Assembly (NCBI GenBank): GCA_964633145.1
Contig: CAZWFE010000006.1
Span: 10,128-74,127, forward strand
DNA from: CAJXSD01 sp964633145
GTDB lineage: Bacteria > Pseudomonadota > Alphaproteobacteria > Rhodobacterales > Rhodobacteraceae
Direction of reading: 5' to 3'
Length of the DNA stretch: 64,000 nucleotides
Below are positions 50,481 to 59,739 of this stretch, in pieces. The notes beneath the pieces are model-generated. The model saw only the letters and a program-made list of their open reading frames with translations. It made no database searches and was not told the origin of the DNA. The position numbers and the translations under genes were made by a program. The stretch's first letter is position 1; each line of letters starts with the position of its first letter.

Positions 50481-51854
50481 TTAGCAGTTGGGCACGTTCA
50501 CAGCCAAACCGCCCAGCGATGTCTCTTTGTACTTTTCGCTCATATCTGCGCCGGTTTGGCGCATGGTTTCGATGCAGGCATCTAGCGGCACCAAATGCGT
50601 TCCATCCCCGCGCAACGCCAGACTGGCGGCGGACACGGCCTTGATCGCGCCCAACCCATTTCGTTCGATACAGGGCACTTGGACCAGACCTTTGACCGGA
50701 TCACAGGTCATGCCCAGATGATGTTCCAGAGCGATTTCGGCGGCATTTTCCACCTGTTCTGGCGTACCGCCCATTACGGCGCACAGACCGGCTGCGGCCA
50801 TTGCGGATGCGCTGCCGACCTCGGCTTGGCAGCCTGCTTCGGCGCCGCTGATGGATGCGTTGAATTTCACCAATCCGCCAATCGCTGCCGCGGTCAGCAA
50901 GAATTCGGAAATACGCCCCTGATGCGCACCGGGGACGTGGTTTAGGTAATATTTGATCACGGCCGGCACCACACCGGCTGCGCCATTGGTGGGCGCGGTG
51001 ACGACCTGACCGCCGGCTGCGTTTTCTTCGTTTACGGCCATGGCGTAAACGCTCATCCAATCGTTGATGGTGTGGGGCGGCGTCAGGTTCATGCCGCGTT
51101 CGGCCATCAGTGCGTCATATATCCCCTTGGATCTGCGTTTGACGTTTAATCCGCCCGGCAAAATGCCATCGGTGGCAAGCCCGCGTTCGATGCAATCATC
51201 CATCACCGACCACAAACGCGCGACGCCTGCGCTGAAATCCTGGTGCGCTTTGCGCGACACTTCGTTGGCCTCTTTCATTTGGGCGATGGATTTACCGGAT
51301 GCTTTGGCCATGTCCAGCATTTCGGCCGCGGATTTGAACGGATAGGGCACTGGCGCGCCTTCGTCTGTGGCTTTGCCGGCGGCCAGTTCATCAGCGGTCA
51401 GAACGAAACCACCGCCGATAGAGTAATAGGTTTCTTGTAAAATGATATCGCCTTGGGCATCGGTGGCCATCAAGATCATACCATTGGCATGCCCCGGCAG
51501 GTTCGGGCCGTAATCAAACTGCAGATCCTCTTTGGGGTTGAATTTCAATGGGTTCAGTCCCGGGGCGTGAATTTCACCTGTTTCATTGATTTGTGCCAAT
51601 GTTTTTTCGGCGACGTCATGATCATAGGTGTCGGGCAGTAACCCCGCTAACCCCAAAATCGTGGCGCGATCGGTGGCGTGTCCTACACCGGTAAAGGCCA
51701 GTGATCCGTGCAGGCTGGCGCGCAACCCGTGGGCATGAAACGGCAGCGCGCGCACACGGTCCAAAAACCGGCCCCCTGCCACCATCGGGCCCATTGTGTG
51801 CGAAGATGACGGGCCAACGCCCACTTTAAAGATATCAAAGACAGATAAAAACAT
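50481..51854 (-). CDS. sdaA: L-serine ammonia-lyase (iron-sulfur type)
   Basis: A 457-residue single-chain L-serine deaminase giving pyruvate and ammonia. The beta domain (FLSVFDIFKVGVGPSSSHTM at the N-terminus) precedes the alpha domain with the [4Fe-4S] cysteines in GAEAGCQAEVGSASAMAAAG, GMTCDPVKGLVQVPCIERN and a C-terminal cysteine (AVNVPNC, used as the tail-in-mouth ligand in this family). The start overlaps the stop of the GST gene (TAATG). Confidence 0.95.
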   Translation of the reverse strand: MFLSVFDIFKVGVGPSSSHTMGPMVAGGRFLDRVRALPFHAHGLRASLHGSLAFTGVGHATDRATILGLAGLLPDTYDHDVAEKTLAQINETGEIHAPGLNPLKFNPKEDLQFDYGPNLPGHANGMILMATDAQGDIILQETYYSIGGGFVLTADELAAGKATDEGAPVPYPFKSAAEMLDMAKASGKSIAQMKEANEVSRKAHQDFSAGVARLWSVMDDCIERGLATDGILPGGLNVKRRSKGIYDALMAERGMNLTPPHTINDWMSVYAMAVNEENAAGGQVVTAPTNGAAGVVPAVIKYYLNHVPGAHQGRISEFLLTAAAIGGLVKFNASISGAEAGCQAEVGSASAMAAAGLCAVMGGTPEQVENAAEIALEHHLGMTCDPVKGLVQVPCIERNGLGAIKAVSAASLALRGDGTHLVPLDACIETMRQTGADMSEKYKETSLGGLAVNVPNC

Positions 51855-52537
51855 TAGATCGCTGTTCCATAGGGTGGGGTTGCATAACGTGGCGCAGTGA
51901 ACGGGGTTTGGTGTAAACCCTCGTCTTGTATTGCCTGTTGGGTTGCGGGATGCGTGTCAAGCTGTTGGGCCAGCTGCTGCAACGCGCGATAGTGTGTCAG
52001 ATCAAACCATTGGTTGCCGCCTTGGGGATACAACGCGCACCAACGCAGAACCACGCAGATATAAAAATCCGTCACCCAAACACAGTCTGGATTGTGCCAT
52101 TCGGTGATATTTTGATCCAACAGGCGCAGGGCGTGATCCACCCGTGTTTGCGTCTGAATCACGAAATCGGCTGTTGGGGTGCCGCCGAAATAGGTGTCGG
52201 GATAAAACAACGCCCGCAGATCTGCGTGCAGGGTGTTTGACATAAAAAACAGCCATTTCAAAAAATCACCGCGCTGGGCCGATTGCGCATCAGGCCCCAA
52301 TCCACCGTGGCGATCGACCAGCCACAGCAAAATGGCCGCTGTTTCAAATAATGTGCCATCGGGGGTTTCCATCGCGGGAATACGTCCCATTGGGTTTAGT
52401 CGTAAATATTGTGGCGATTTTTGCGCCTGCAAACTGCGATCGACCAAAACGCAATCAAATGGCACCTGCAATTCCAGCAGGGCCAGCCGAACGATCAAAG
52501 ATGCGTTATCAGGGGCATAGTGCAAACGATATGTCAT
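51854..52537 (-). CDS. Glutathione S-transferase family protein
   Basis: A GST of 227 residues from ATG 52537 (MTYRLHYAPDNASLIVRLAL). The thioredoxin-like N-domain includes PMGRIPAMETPDGTLFETAA, with the cis-proline and the E-T/S glutathione-contact pair, followed by an all-helical C-domain (LKWLFFMSNTLHADLRALFY). AGACAGG precedes the start; the longer ORF upstream is unlikely. It is co-transcribed with sdaA by a one-base overlap. Substrate unknown. Confidence 0.85.
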   Translation of the reverse strand: MTYRLHYAPDNASLIVRLALLELQVPFDCVLVDRSLQAQKSPQYLRLNPMGRIPAMETPDGTLFETAAILLWLVDRHGGLGPDAQSAQRGDFLKWLFFMSNTLHADLRALFYPDTYFGGTPTADFVIQTQTRVDHALRLLDQNITEWHNPDCVWVTDFYICVVLRWCALYPQGGNQWFDLTHYRALQQLAQQLDTHPATQQAIQDEGLHQTPFTAPRYATPPYGTAI

Positions 52538-52699
52538 GCCTGTCTCATACTGTTGTGTGGTGCATCGGGCGCGTACATTTGCGACGTTTCGTATCGGAAA
52601 CATGTCATGCGGCACAAGAGGGTGCGAAAAATTTTGAAAACCACTCGCAACTTGGGCAGATGTTTCCTATAACCCCCGCAAACATATCGGAGACACCCA

Positions 52700-53467
52700 A
52701 TGTACAGCGATCTATCCCCAGCCGAACGTGGCAAATATGTCTGTGCGCTACGCGCAGCACAATTGGTGAAATCAGGCATGAAAGTGGGCCTAGGCACCGG
52801 CAGCACCGCCTATTGGTTGGTCAAGCACTTGGGCCGTATGGTACGCGAAGAGGGGCTGCAAATCCAAGGTGTGCCCACATCGACCCGCACCAAAGAACAG
52901 GCCATCGCCGAGGGCATCGACATGATCACATTGGATCAAGCGGGCTGGCTGGATCTGACCATTGATGGGGCCGATGAATTTGACGCGGAATTCACCCTGA
53001 TCAAAGGGGGCGGTGGCGCGCATTTACAGGAAAAAGTGGTCGCCATGGCATCGAACCGCATGGTGGTCATTGCGGATGCGTCAAAACGTGTGGATCAGTT
53101 GGGCGCATTCCCCTTACCGGTTGAGGTGTTGCAGTTTGGCGCAGCCGCCACGCAGACATTGGTCGAACGGGCCTTGGCTGATTTGGGATACAGCGGTGTT
53201 GCCGTGACCCCACGCGCGGCGGATGGTGGAAATTTCGTCAGTGACGAAGGGAATTTTATTTTGGATCTGCATCTGGGCGCAATTACCGACGCGGTGGCAC
53301 TGGCGCAGCGGCTAAATCAGATCCCGGGTGTGGTTGAAAACGGTTTGTTCCTGAATATCTGTGATACTGTTATTGTCGGGAATTCGGATGGCTCGGCCTC
53401 GTATGAAATGCTGGGGCAGTCTGCCGAAATCACACAGATGGTCAATGATGCAGGGGAACATCTATGA
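52700..53467 (+). CDS. rpiA: Ribose-5-phosphate isomerase A
   Basis: A 255-residue RpiA interconverting ribose-5-phosphate and ribulose-5-phosphate. GLGTGSTAYWLVKHLG (phosphate loop), LTIDGADEFDAEFTLIKGGG (catalytic Asp/Lys) and EKVVAMASNRMVVIADASK are in order. The ATG follows GGAGACACCC. The stop overlaps the gor start (ATGA), linking NADPH-generating pentose metabolism with glutathione reduction in one transcript. Confidence 0.96.
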   Translation: MYSDLSPAERGKYVCALRAAQLVKSGMKVGLGTGSTAYWLVKHLGRMVREEGLQIQGVPTSTRTKEQAIAEGIDMITLDQAGWLDLTIDGADEFDAEFTLIKGGGGAHLQEKVVAMASNRMVVIADASKRVDQLGAFPLPVEVLQFGAAATQTLVERALADLGYSGVAVTPRAADGGNFVSDEGNFILDLHLGAITDAVALAQRLNQIPGVVENGLFLNICDTVIVGNSDGSASYEMLGQSAEITQMVNDAGEHL

Positions 53468-54822
53468 GCTTTGATTACGACCTATTCGTGATTGGTGGCG
53501 GATCGGGCGGGGTGCGCGCCGCCCGCGTTGCTGCCGGCGAAACCGGTGCCAAGGTCGCCTTGGCAGAAGAGGACCGCTACGGTGGCACCTGTGTCATCCG
53601 TGGCTGCGTGCCCAAAAAATTGATGGTCTATGCCAGTGAATTTCCCGAAACCATTGCAGCCGGTCGCGCCTATGGTTGGGATATGCAGGATGCTGATTTT
53701 GATTGGTCAGTGTTTCGCACCCGTTTGCACGCCGAATTGGATCGGCTTGAGGGGATATATCGCAACCTGTTAAACGGGTCTGGCGTAATCATGTATGACC
53801 AACGCGCCAAACTGGCCGATCCGCATACGGTGGAATTGGCAGATGGCACACGCATCACCGCGCGCCATATCTTGTTGGCCACGGGCGGTCGGCCTGTGTT
53901 GCCGCAGGTCGATGGTATCGAACACGCGATCACGTCGAACGAAATGTTTTTGCTGGATGAATTGCCAAAATCCATTCTGATTGTCGGCGGCGGTTATATT
54001 GCCTGTGAATTTGCGGGCATTATGAACGGCTTGGGCGTGAAAACCACCCAAATGCTGCGCAGCGATCAAATTTTGCGCGGGTTCGATGATGAAACCCGTG
54101 GATTTGTCGCGGATGCCATGCGCGGGCGCGGCGTTGATTTGCGCACCAATGTCAATGCGGTGCGGATTGAAAAAACCGATGCGGGCCTGTCTGTGACCGA
54201 CACAAATGGCGACACCCATTTGGTTGATCAGGTGATGTATGCCACAGGGCGCCGCCCCAATTCCGATAACCTAGGGCTGGAATCATTGGGCGTTGAGATG
54301 GGGGACCGTGGTCAGGTGATCGTGGACGATTATTCCCAAACGGCAGTCCCGTCGATTTTTGCCGTGGGCGACATTACCGATCGGGCCAATCTGACCCCTG
54401 TTGCCATTCGCGAAGGAATGGCATTTGTCGAAACAGTTTTCAAATCGAACCCGACAAAACCGGATCACGACCTGATCCCAACCGCGATTTTCACGCAACC
54501 CGAAATGGGCACCGTTGGTTTGTCAGAACAGGACGCAGCTGCGCGTGGGCCGATTGATGTCTACACCACATCCTTCAAACCTATGCGCCAGGCCTTTGCT
54601 GGTGAACAAGAAAAGGTGTTCATGAAATTGGTTGTGTGCCAAACCACTCAGCGGGTCTTGGGGTGTCATATTGTCGCCCACGCAGCGGGTGAAATGATCC
54701 AACTGGCAGGAATTGCCATAAAAATGGGCGCGACCAAGGCAGATTTCGATAGAACAGTTGCAGTTCACCCCACAATGTCCGAAGAATTGGTGACATTGCG
54801 AAATCCGACGCGACGTTCTTGA
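53464..54822 (+). CDS. gor: Glutathione-disulfide reductase
   Basis: A 452-residue flavoprotein disulfide reductase that regenerates GSH with NADPH. FAD-binding FVIGGGSGGVRAARVAA is at residues 8-24; the redox pair is in GGTCVIRGCVPKKLMVYASE; the NADPH-binding ILIVGGGYIACEFAGIM follows; and the dimer-interface catalytic His is in AVHPTMSEELVTL near the end. Glutathione reductase rather than lipoamide dehydrogenase is indicated by CVIRGCVPKK. Translated with rpiA. Confidence 0.95.
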   Translation: MSFDYDLFVIGGGSGGVRAARVAAGETGAKVALAEEDRYGGTCVIRGCVPKKLMVYASEFPETIAAGRAYGWDMQDADFDWSVFRTRLHAELDRLEGIYRNLLNGSGVIMYDQRAKLADPHTVELADGTRITARHILLATGGRPVLPQVDGIEHAITSNEMFLLDELPKSILIVGGGYIACEFAGIMNGLGVKTTQMLRSDQILRGFDDETRGFVADAMRGRGVDLRTNVNAVRIEKTDAGLSVTDTNGDTHLVDQVMYATGRRPNSDNLGLESLGVEMGDRGQVIVDDYSQTAVPSIFAVGDITDRANLTPVAIREGMAFVETVFKSNPTKPDHDLIPTAIFTQPEMGTVGLSEQDAAARGPIDVYTTSFKPMRQAFAGEQEKVFMKLVVCQTTQRVLGCHIVAHAAGEMIQLAGIAIKMGATKADFDRTVAVHPTMSEELVTLRNPTRRS

Positions 54823-54885
54823 AATTTGCGCAAAAGTGCACAGTTAATAACATGATATATCATAGACCGATAAAAGGGTAAATTT

Positions 54886-56001
54886 ATGACAGGAAACTCA
54901 GGCGGCCCGTGGGGCGGCGGATCTGGTGGAAACCGACCAAATGGCGGTGACAATAACGGTGGGGACAACCGCGGCCCAAAGCGTCCGCAAAATCAGGTCC
55001 CACCAGAGGTCGAGGACATGCTGCGCAAAGGCCAAGAACAATTCCGCGTTTTGATGGGCGGCGGTTCGGGTGGATCGCGCAATTCTGGATCCGGCGGTGG
55101 ACTTGGTGGCCGGCCTGTCCTGCTGGCTCTTTTGGCGGCAGCTGGCCTTTGGGCATTTTCCAGCTTCTATACCGTCAAACCAGAAGAACAATCTGTTGAA
55201 CTGATGTTGGGCAAATTCTATGCAGTGGGTAATCCCGGTTTGAACTTTGCACCATGGCCCATCGTCACGAAAGAAATCCTGCCAGTGACCCGCGAACAAT
55301 CCGAAGCGATTGGCGTCGGTGGCCGTGTCGTTGATGCGGGTTTGATGTTGACGGGGGATGAAAATATCGTCGATATCGATTTCGAAGTTGTCTGGAACAT
55401 TGCTGATCCATCGATGTATTTGTTCAACTTGCGTGATCCACGGCCCACAATTCGTGCGGTGTCAGAATCTGCGATGCGCGAAATCATCGCTCAGTCCGAA
55501 CTTGCACCAATTTTGAACCGTGACCGTGGTGTGATTGCAGCGCGTTTGCAGGAATTGATCCAATCGACATTGGACAGCTATGAAAGCGGTGTGAACATCG
55601 TTCGCGTCAACTTTGACAAAGCGGACCCGCCCGAGCAGGTCATTGACGCATTCCGCGAAGTGCAAGCCGCCGAACAAGAACGCGATCGTCTGGAAAAGCA
55701 AGCGGATGCCTATGCCAACCGCATTACGGCCCAAGCCCGAGGCGAGGCCGCACAGGTTCTAGAAGAGGCCGAAGCGTATCGTGCACAGGTCGTAAACCTA
55801 GCCAACGGTGAAGCCAGCCGTTTCAGCGCAATCTTGACAGAATACGAAAAGGCACCCGATGTTACGCGCAAGCGTTTGTATTTGGAAACAATGGAAGAAG
55901 TCCTAAGCGGCATGAATTTGATGATCGTGGACGATAACATCGGCGGGTCCGGCGTTGTGCCATATCTGCCCTTGAACCAGCTGCAGAAGGAGCCAAAATA
56001 A
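54886..56001 (+). CDS. hflK: FtsH modulator HflK
   Basis: A 371-residue SPFH/band-7 membrane protein that, with HflC, caps the FtsH protease in the inner membrane. A glycine/asparagine-rich N-terminal tail (about 60 residues) precedes one transmembrane helix (LLALLAAAGLWAFSSFYTV), the SPFH domain (QSVELMLGKFYAVGNPGLNF; NIVDIDFEVVWNIADPSMYL) and a long EA-rich coiled coil. The stop and the hflC start share one base (TAATG). Confidence 0.95.
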   Translation: MTGNSGGPWGGGSGGNRPNGGDNNGGDNRGPKRPQNQVPPEVEDMLRKGQEQFRVLMGGGSGGSRNSGSGGGLGGRPVLLALLAAAGLWAFSSFYTVKPEEQSVELMLGKFYAVGNPGLNFAPWPIVTKEILPVTREQSEAIGVGGRVVDAGLMLTGDENIVDIDFEVVWNIADPSMYLFNLRDPRPTIRAVSESAMREIIAQSELAPILNRDRGVIAARLQELIQSTLDSYESGVNIVRVNFDKADPPEQVIDAFREVQAAEQERDRLEKQADAYANRITAQARGEAAQVLEEAEAYRAQVVNLANGEASRFSAILTEYEKAPDVTRKRLYLETMEEVLSGMNLMIVDDNIGGSGVVPYLPLNQLQKEPK

Positions 56002-56870
56002 TGCGGAAAGCAACGTATATTCTGCCAGTATTGGCACTGGTTGTCATTGCTGTGTTGTCGTCGGTCTTTATCGTTGATGAACGTAACAAAGCATTGGTAT
56101 TGCAGTTCGGTCGCGTGGTATCCGTAAAAGAGGATCCGGGCTTGTCCTTTAGGATTCCTTTGATCCAAGACGTGGTTTATTACGATGATCGTATTCTAAG
56201 CCGGGATATTGAACCCCTTGAGGTGACACCTTTGGATGATCGTCGTTTGGTCGTCGATGCGTTCATTCGGTATCGGATCACAGATGTAAACCAGTTCCGC
56301 GAAGCTGTTGGTACCGGCGGTACCTTGGCCGCTGAAAGCCGGCTTGACGGTATTATCCGTAACGAACTGCGTGAGGTTTTGGGTTCGGTGTCGTCAAATG
56401 ACATCCTAAGTTCAGATCGCGCGACGTTAATGCAGCGTATCCTATCTGGTGCGATTACCAAAGCCCGTCCAATCGGTGTTGAGGTTGTCGACGTTCGTTT
56501 GAAACGCACTGACCTGCCGCAAGCCAACCTAGAGGCGACATTTGCACGTATGCGTGCCGAACGTGAACGCGAAGCCGCGGACGAAATCGCACGCGGTAAC
56601 GAAGCGGCACAGCGTGTTCGTGCGACAGCTGACCGGACACAGGTCGAAATCGTATCAGATGCGACCCGACAAGCCGAAATTATTCGCGGTGAAGCGGATG
56701 CAGAACGCAACAACATCTTTGCTGCTGCATTCGGCGCAGATCCAGAGTTCTTTGAATTCTATCGCTCACTTGCTGCCTATCGCAAAGCGTTGCAAGGACA
56801 GGGGTCATCCATGGTTATGTCGCCGGATTCTGATTTCTTTAACTATCTGAAATCGGACAAAATTCGATAA
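56001..56870 (+). CDS. hflC: FtsH modulator HflC
   Basis: A 289-residue partner of HflK with one N-terminal transmembrane helix (ILPVLALVVIAVLSSVFIVD), an SPFH domain (NKALVLQFGRVVSVKEDPGL; LVVDAFIRYRITDVNQFREA) and the R/E/A-rich C-terminal helix (MRAEREREAADEIARGNEAA). MVMSPDSDFFNYL near the C-terminus is typical. It overlaps hflK and the DUF2065 gene by one base each. Confidence 0.95.
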   Translation: MRKATYILPVLALVVIAVLSSVFIVDERNKALVLQFGRVVSVKEDPGLSFRIPLIQDVVYYDDRILSRDIEPLEVTPLDDRRLVVDAFIRYRITDVNQFREAVGTGGTLAAESRLDGIIRNELREVLGSVSSNDILSSDRATLMQRILSGAITKARPIGVEVVDVRLKRTDLPQANLEATFARMRAEREREAADEIARGNEAAQRVRATADRTQVEIVSDATRQAEIIRGEADAERNNIFAAAFGADPEFFEFYRSLAAYRKALQGQGSSMVMSPDSDFFNYLKSDKIR

Positions 56871-57064
56871 TGATAACGGATATAATCTGGGCAATTGGCC
56901 TGGTGTTAATGATCGAGGGGCTGGTATATTTACTGGCCCCTCATTCGTTTGTTGAAATGCTAAAACGCTTGGCGGAAATGCCAATCTATAATTTACGCAT
57001 GACTGGTGCCATTGTCGCTTTGTTGGGTGGTTTGATCCTGTTGGCGGTTCGGCATTGGGCATAG
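56870..57064 (+). CDS. DUF2065 small membrane protein
   Basis: A 64-residue protein with two hydrophobic helices (IIWAIGLVLMIEGLVYLLAP and MTGAIVALLGGLILLAVRHW) and the linker FVEMLKRLAEMP, matching DUF2065. It overlaps the hflC stop by one base and precedes degP, the usual hflKC-DUF2065-degP order of alphaproteobacteria, which suggests a link with envelope protein quality control. Its own activity is unknown. Confidence 0.88.
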   Translation: MITDIIWAIGLVLMIEGLVYLLAPHSFVEMLKRLAEMPIYNLRMTGAIVALLGGLILLAVRHWA

Positions 57065-57205
57065 GCATTGGGCGTAATTTCGCCATTACAGCCCACAAAA
57101 ACGTGAACCACTGTTGCAATCTCTTGTACCTCGGCGACATCTGACTACATTATACCTATGACATCTTGTGTGGATGCCATTTTTGAAACAACAAGGAGTT
57201 TTCGA

Positions 57206-58681
57206 ATGTACCGATCCTCACAGAATAACCGGCAAACACAGGTTATTGCGGCGACGCAGCCGAACGAACGACTGCGGCGCATGTTTGCCGTTCAGGTTTT
57301 GGTGTTTTTTCTTATTGTTGCGCAGGCAACTGTGGCCTTTGCCCGCAGCGCGCCCGACAGCTTTGCGGATTTGGTGGATCAGGTCAGCCCGTCTGTGGTC
57401 AACATTACAACCCAAACCAAGGTTGCCACACCCGTTGGACCCCAAGGTATTGTACCAGATGGCAGCCCATTCCAAGACTTGTTTCGTGATTTCAACAATC
57501 GCCGTGGTACGCCCCGAAATTCATCCGCTTTGGGGTCTGGATTTGTGATTTCGGCGGATGGCTATATCGTGACCAATAACCACGTGATCGAAGATGCAGA
57601 TGAAATTACGGTTGAATTCTTTGACGGTACCGAACGCGTTGCAACCCTGATCGGTCGTGACAAGAATGTCGATATTGCCCTGCTAAAGGTCGAGACTGAA
57701 AACGACCTAGACTATGTGGCCTTTGGTGACAGCGATGTCGCACGTGTTGGCGATTGGGTCATGGCGATGGGCAACCCGTTGGGTCAGGGATTTTCGGTGT
57801 CAGTTGGTATTATCTCTGCACGCAATCGCGAACTATCGGGGGCGTATGATGATTTTATTCAAACCGATGCTGCAATCAACCGCGGAAACTCGGGTGGTCC
57901 TTTGTTTAACATGCAAGGCGATGTGATTGGTGTGAATACGGCCATTTTGTCCCCAAATGGTGGATCCATCGGTATCGGCTTTTCCATGGCGTCTAAGGTT
58001 GTCGGCCCTGTTGTCGATCAGCTGAAAGAGTACGGCGAAGTGCGCCGCGGATGGTTGGGTGTCAACATTGGCAATGTCACAGATGATATTGCCGAGGCGC
58101 TGGGCATGGACACACCTACAGGTGCCATTATTCGCGACGTGTTTGACGGACCTGCCAAGGATGCAGGCCTGCAGTCTATGGATGTCATCGTCAAATTTGA
58201 TGGCCAAACGGTCAAAGATTCTGGCGAATTGGTACGTTTGGTTGGTGCAGCGCCCGTTGGGAAATCTGTCGAAACAGTTGTGCTGCGCGATGGTGATGAA
58301 ACAGTCATCAATGTCGTGTTGGGCCAACGCCCTGATCCCGACGCAATGGCACAAAACAACGCAGAGCCAGAACCCGCAGAAACATCCACGATTTTAGGGA
58401 TGGAATTGTCTGCGATTGACCAAGCTATGCGCGAACAATTTAATTTACCGGCCGAAGTCGAAGGGCTGATCATCATGTCAGTTGATCCCGATAGCAACGC
58501 CGCTGAAAAGGGATTGGCCCCCGGTGATATCGTAACCGATGCTGCCCAAAAACCAGTGCGTAGCGTCGCCGACTTTGAGGCGCAAGTTGACGCAACCAAA
58601 GAGGCAGGTCGTCAATCATTGCTGCTGCTGGTGCGCCGCGATAGTCAGCCACGTTTTGTGGTACTGCCCATCGATAATTAA
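57206..58681 (+). CDS. degP: Do/DegP-family periplasmic serine protease
   Basis: A 491-residue HtrA/Do protease from ATG 57206, which follows AAGGAG. An N-terminal hydrophobic segment (QVLVFFLIVAQATVAFA) serves as signal peptide. The trypsin-like domain has the triad His in VTNNHVIED, Asp in KNVDIALLKV and Ser in AINRGNSGGPLFN. Two PDZ domains follow (GWLGVNIGNVTDDIAEALGM and EVEGLIIMSVDPDSNAAEKG). It degrades or holds misfolded periplasmic proteins. Whether DegP or DegQ is meant is not resolved by sequence inspection. Confidence 0.94.
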   Translation: MYRSSQNNRQTQVIAATQPNERLRRMFAVQVLVFFLIVAQATVAFARSAPDSFADLVDQVSPSVVNITTQTKVATPVGPQGIVPDGSPFQDLFRDFNNRRGTPRNSSALGSGFVISADGYIVTNNHVIEDADEITVEFFDGTERVATLIGRDKNVDIALLKVETENDLDYVAFGDSDVARVGDWVMAMGNPLGQGFSVSVGIISARNRELSGAYDDFIQTDAAINRGNSGGPLFNMQGDVIGVNTAILSPNGGSIGIGFSMASKVVGPVVDQLKEYGEVRRGWLGVNIGNVTDDIAEALGMDTPTGAIIRDVFDGPAKDAGLQSMDVIVKFDGQTVKDSGELVRLVGAAPVGKSVETVVLRDGDETVINVVLGQRPDPDAMAQNNAEPEPAETSTILGMELSAIDQAMREQFNLPAEVEGLIIMSVDPDSNAAEKGLAPGDIVTDAAQKPVRSVADFEAQVDATKEAGRQSLLLLVRRDSQPRFVVLPIDN

Positions 58682-58705
58682 TACGTGGACATACCACATA
58701 TCAGC

Positions 58706-58736
58706 AAAAACCCCCGCTTTGGTCGGGGGTTTTTTT
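58706..58736. terminator. Bidirectional terminator after degP
   Basis: AAAAACCCCCG (58706-58716) pairs with CGGGGGTTTTT (58724-58734) across CTTTGGT, with T-runs on both strands. The stop codon of the convergent lipoprotein gene overlaps its right edge. Confidence 0.95.
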
Positions 58737-59109
58737 ATGGTCGGTCGATGGGCAATAGCCCCAATTCCTGGGCCATCGCGACCGACGGGGATTGTGTGGT
58801 GATCGCGCGCGCAGATTGAAAATCGCGCATACTGCGCACTGTGGCGGGGGTCCAGGTGCCACTAATGTCGCCGCTATATAAACGGCGCGCCGCAAATGCC
58901 CGTTGCAGGGATGCAATAAATTCGGGTGTTTGATCCGGCGGGCATACGATGGCAATTGGCCTGTCGTTTGTATCCGTTTCATGGCAGTATGATCGCTGTT
59001 GATTTTGGGATGTGGGGCTGGGCACAGATGTTTGTGGTTGATCTGTACCTGTCGTGACCGGCAGTGGTACACACGCCGCGATGCAAAGGACCATTGAAAA
59101 ACGGATCAT
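58735..59109 (-). CDS. Lipoprotein with peptidoglycan-binding-like domain
   Basis: About 124 residues from ATG 59109 (MIRFSMVLCIAACVPLP), with a lipobox at IAAC (Cys13). A proline/threonine/glutamine linker leads to a PG_binding_1-like three-helix domain: FIASLQRAFAARRLYSGDIS, then GTWTPATVRSMRDFQSARAI. Probably outer-membrane anchored and facing the cell wall. An upstream in-frame ATG (59154) lies within the 55-base duplicated gap flank and would hide the signal peptide. Function unknown. Confidence 0.75.
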   Translation of the reverse strand: MIRFSMVLCIAACVPLPVTTGTDQPQTSVPSPTSQNQQRSYCHETDTNDRPIAIVCPPDQTPEFIASLQRAFAARRLYSGDISGTWTPATVRSMRDFQSARAITTQSPSVAMAQELGLLPIDRP

Positions 59110-59124
59110 GATTTTTTTGAATTG

Positions 59125-59334
59125 CACGATACAATCCCCTTTCGACCGGATCATGTCCTAGGGGCAGGCGATGTACAAGNNNNNNNNNNNNNNNNNNNNN
59201 NNNNNNNNNNNNNNNNNNNNNNNNNNNNNNNNNNNNNNNNNNNNNNNNNNNNNNNNNNNNNNNNNNNNNNNNNNNNNNNCACGATACAATCCCCTTTCGA
59301 CCGGATCATGTCCTAGGGGCAGGCGATGTACAAG
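59125..59334. other. Assembly gap (100 N) flanked by an identical 55-bp sequence
   Basis: Positions 59125-59179 and 59280-59334 are identical over 55 bases around exactly 100 N, the same pattern as at 8760-8969. If the flanks are one locus, the DnaE2 fragment (stop in the right copy) and the lipoprotein gene are directly adjacent. If not, sequence is missing here. Confidence 0.9.
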
Positions 59335-59704
59335 GGGCGCTATCAAATTCGGGCAATCGATCCAGTAAAAAGGACACATCTGTAATCGTTTTTGCAACAA
59401 CGTGGATCACGGTGTTTTCGCGTTGAACCTGACCATTTACGCGGATCATACGTCCGGAAATAATGGCGCGCCGATAGGTTTCATAAAGGTTCCGCCAAAT
59501 CACAATATTTACAACACCTGTTTCGTCCTCAAGGGTTAGAAACACAACGCCCTGCGCCGTTCCGGGGCGTTGCCGCACCAAGACCAGACCTGCAACATCA
59601 ACCCACAGACCCGCAGGCGCATTTTGTAACAAAGCTGCGGGGCAAACCTCGGGCGGGGTGGGGATATGCCCGGTTTGCTGGGGTTGATTCTGATAAAGTT
59701 GCAT
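59306..59704 (-). pseudogene. C-terminal OB-fold fragment of error-prone DNA polymerase DnaE2 (ImuC)
   Basis: A 132-residue ORF whose centre, VAGLVLVRQRPGTAQGVVFL followed by TLEDETGVVNIVIW and GRMIRVNGQVQRENTVIHVV, is the OB-fold near the C-terminus of DnaE2/ImuC, the mutagenic polymerase of the imuA-imuB-dnaE2 cassette. The PHP and polymerase domains (about 900 residues) and the usual C-terminal tail are absent. ATG 59704 lies two bases downstream of a perfect LexA box with a promoter around it. The result looks like an internal deletion that kept the SOS promoter and start and fused them to the 3' end. A working small OB protein cannot be excluded. Confidence 0.7.
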
Positions 59705-59706
59705 GA

Positions 59707-59739
59707 GAACAAATATAGAACATATATTTTTTGTCGCAA
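59707..59739 (-). promoter_or_regulatory. LexA (SOS) box and promoter of the DnaE2 fragment
   Basis: GTTCTATATTTGTTC (59721-59707, minus strand) is a perfect alphaproteobacterial LexA site GTTC-N7-GTTC. TTGCGA (59739-59734) and TATATT (59717-59712) make a promoter with a 16-bp spacer whose -10 lies inside the box. The start of transcription would fall at or within a base or two of the ATG at 59704, so the mRNA would be leaderless. Confidence 0.8.

Noticed and set aside
59122..59400. Short ORFs spanning the second N run
   Set aside because: Artefacts of translating N; no start or domain support.
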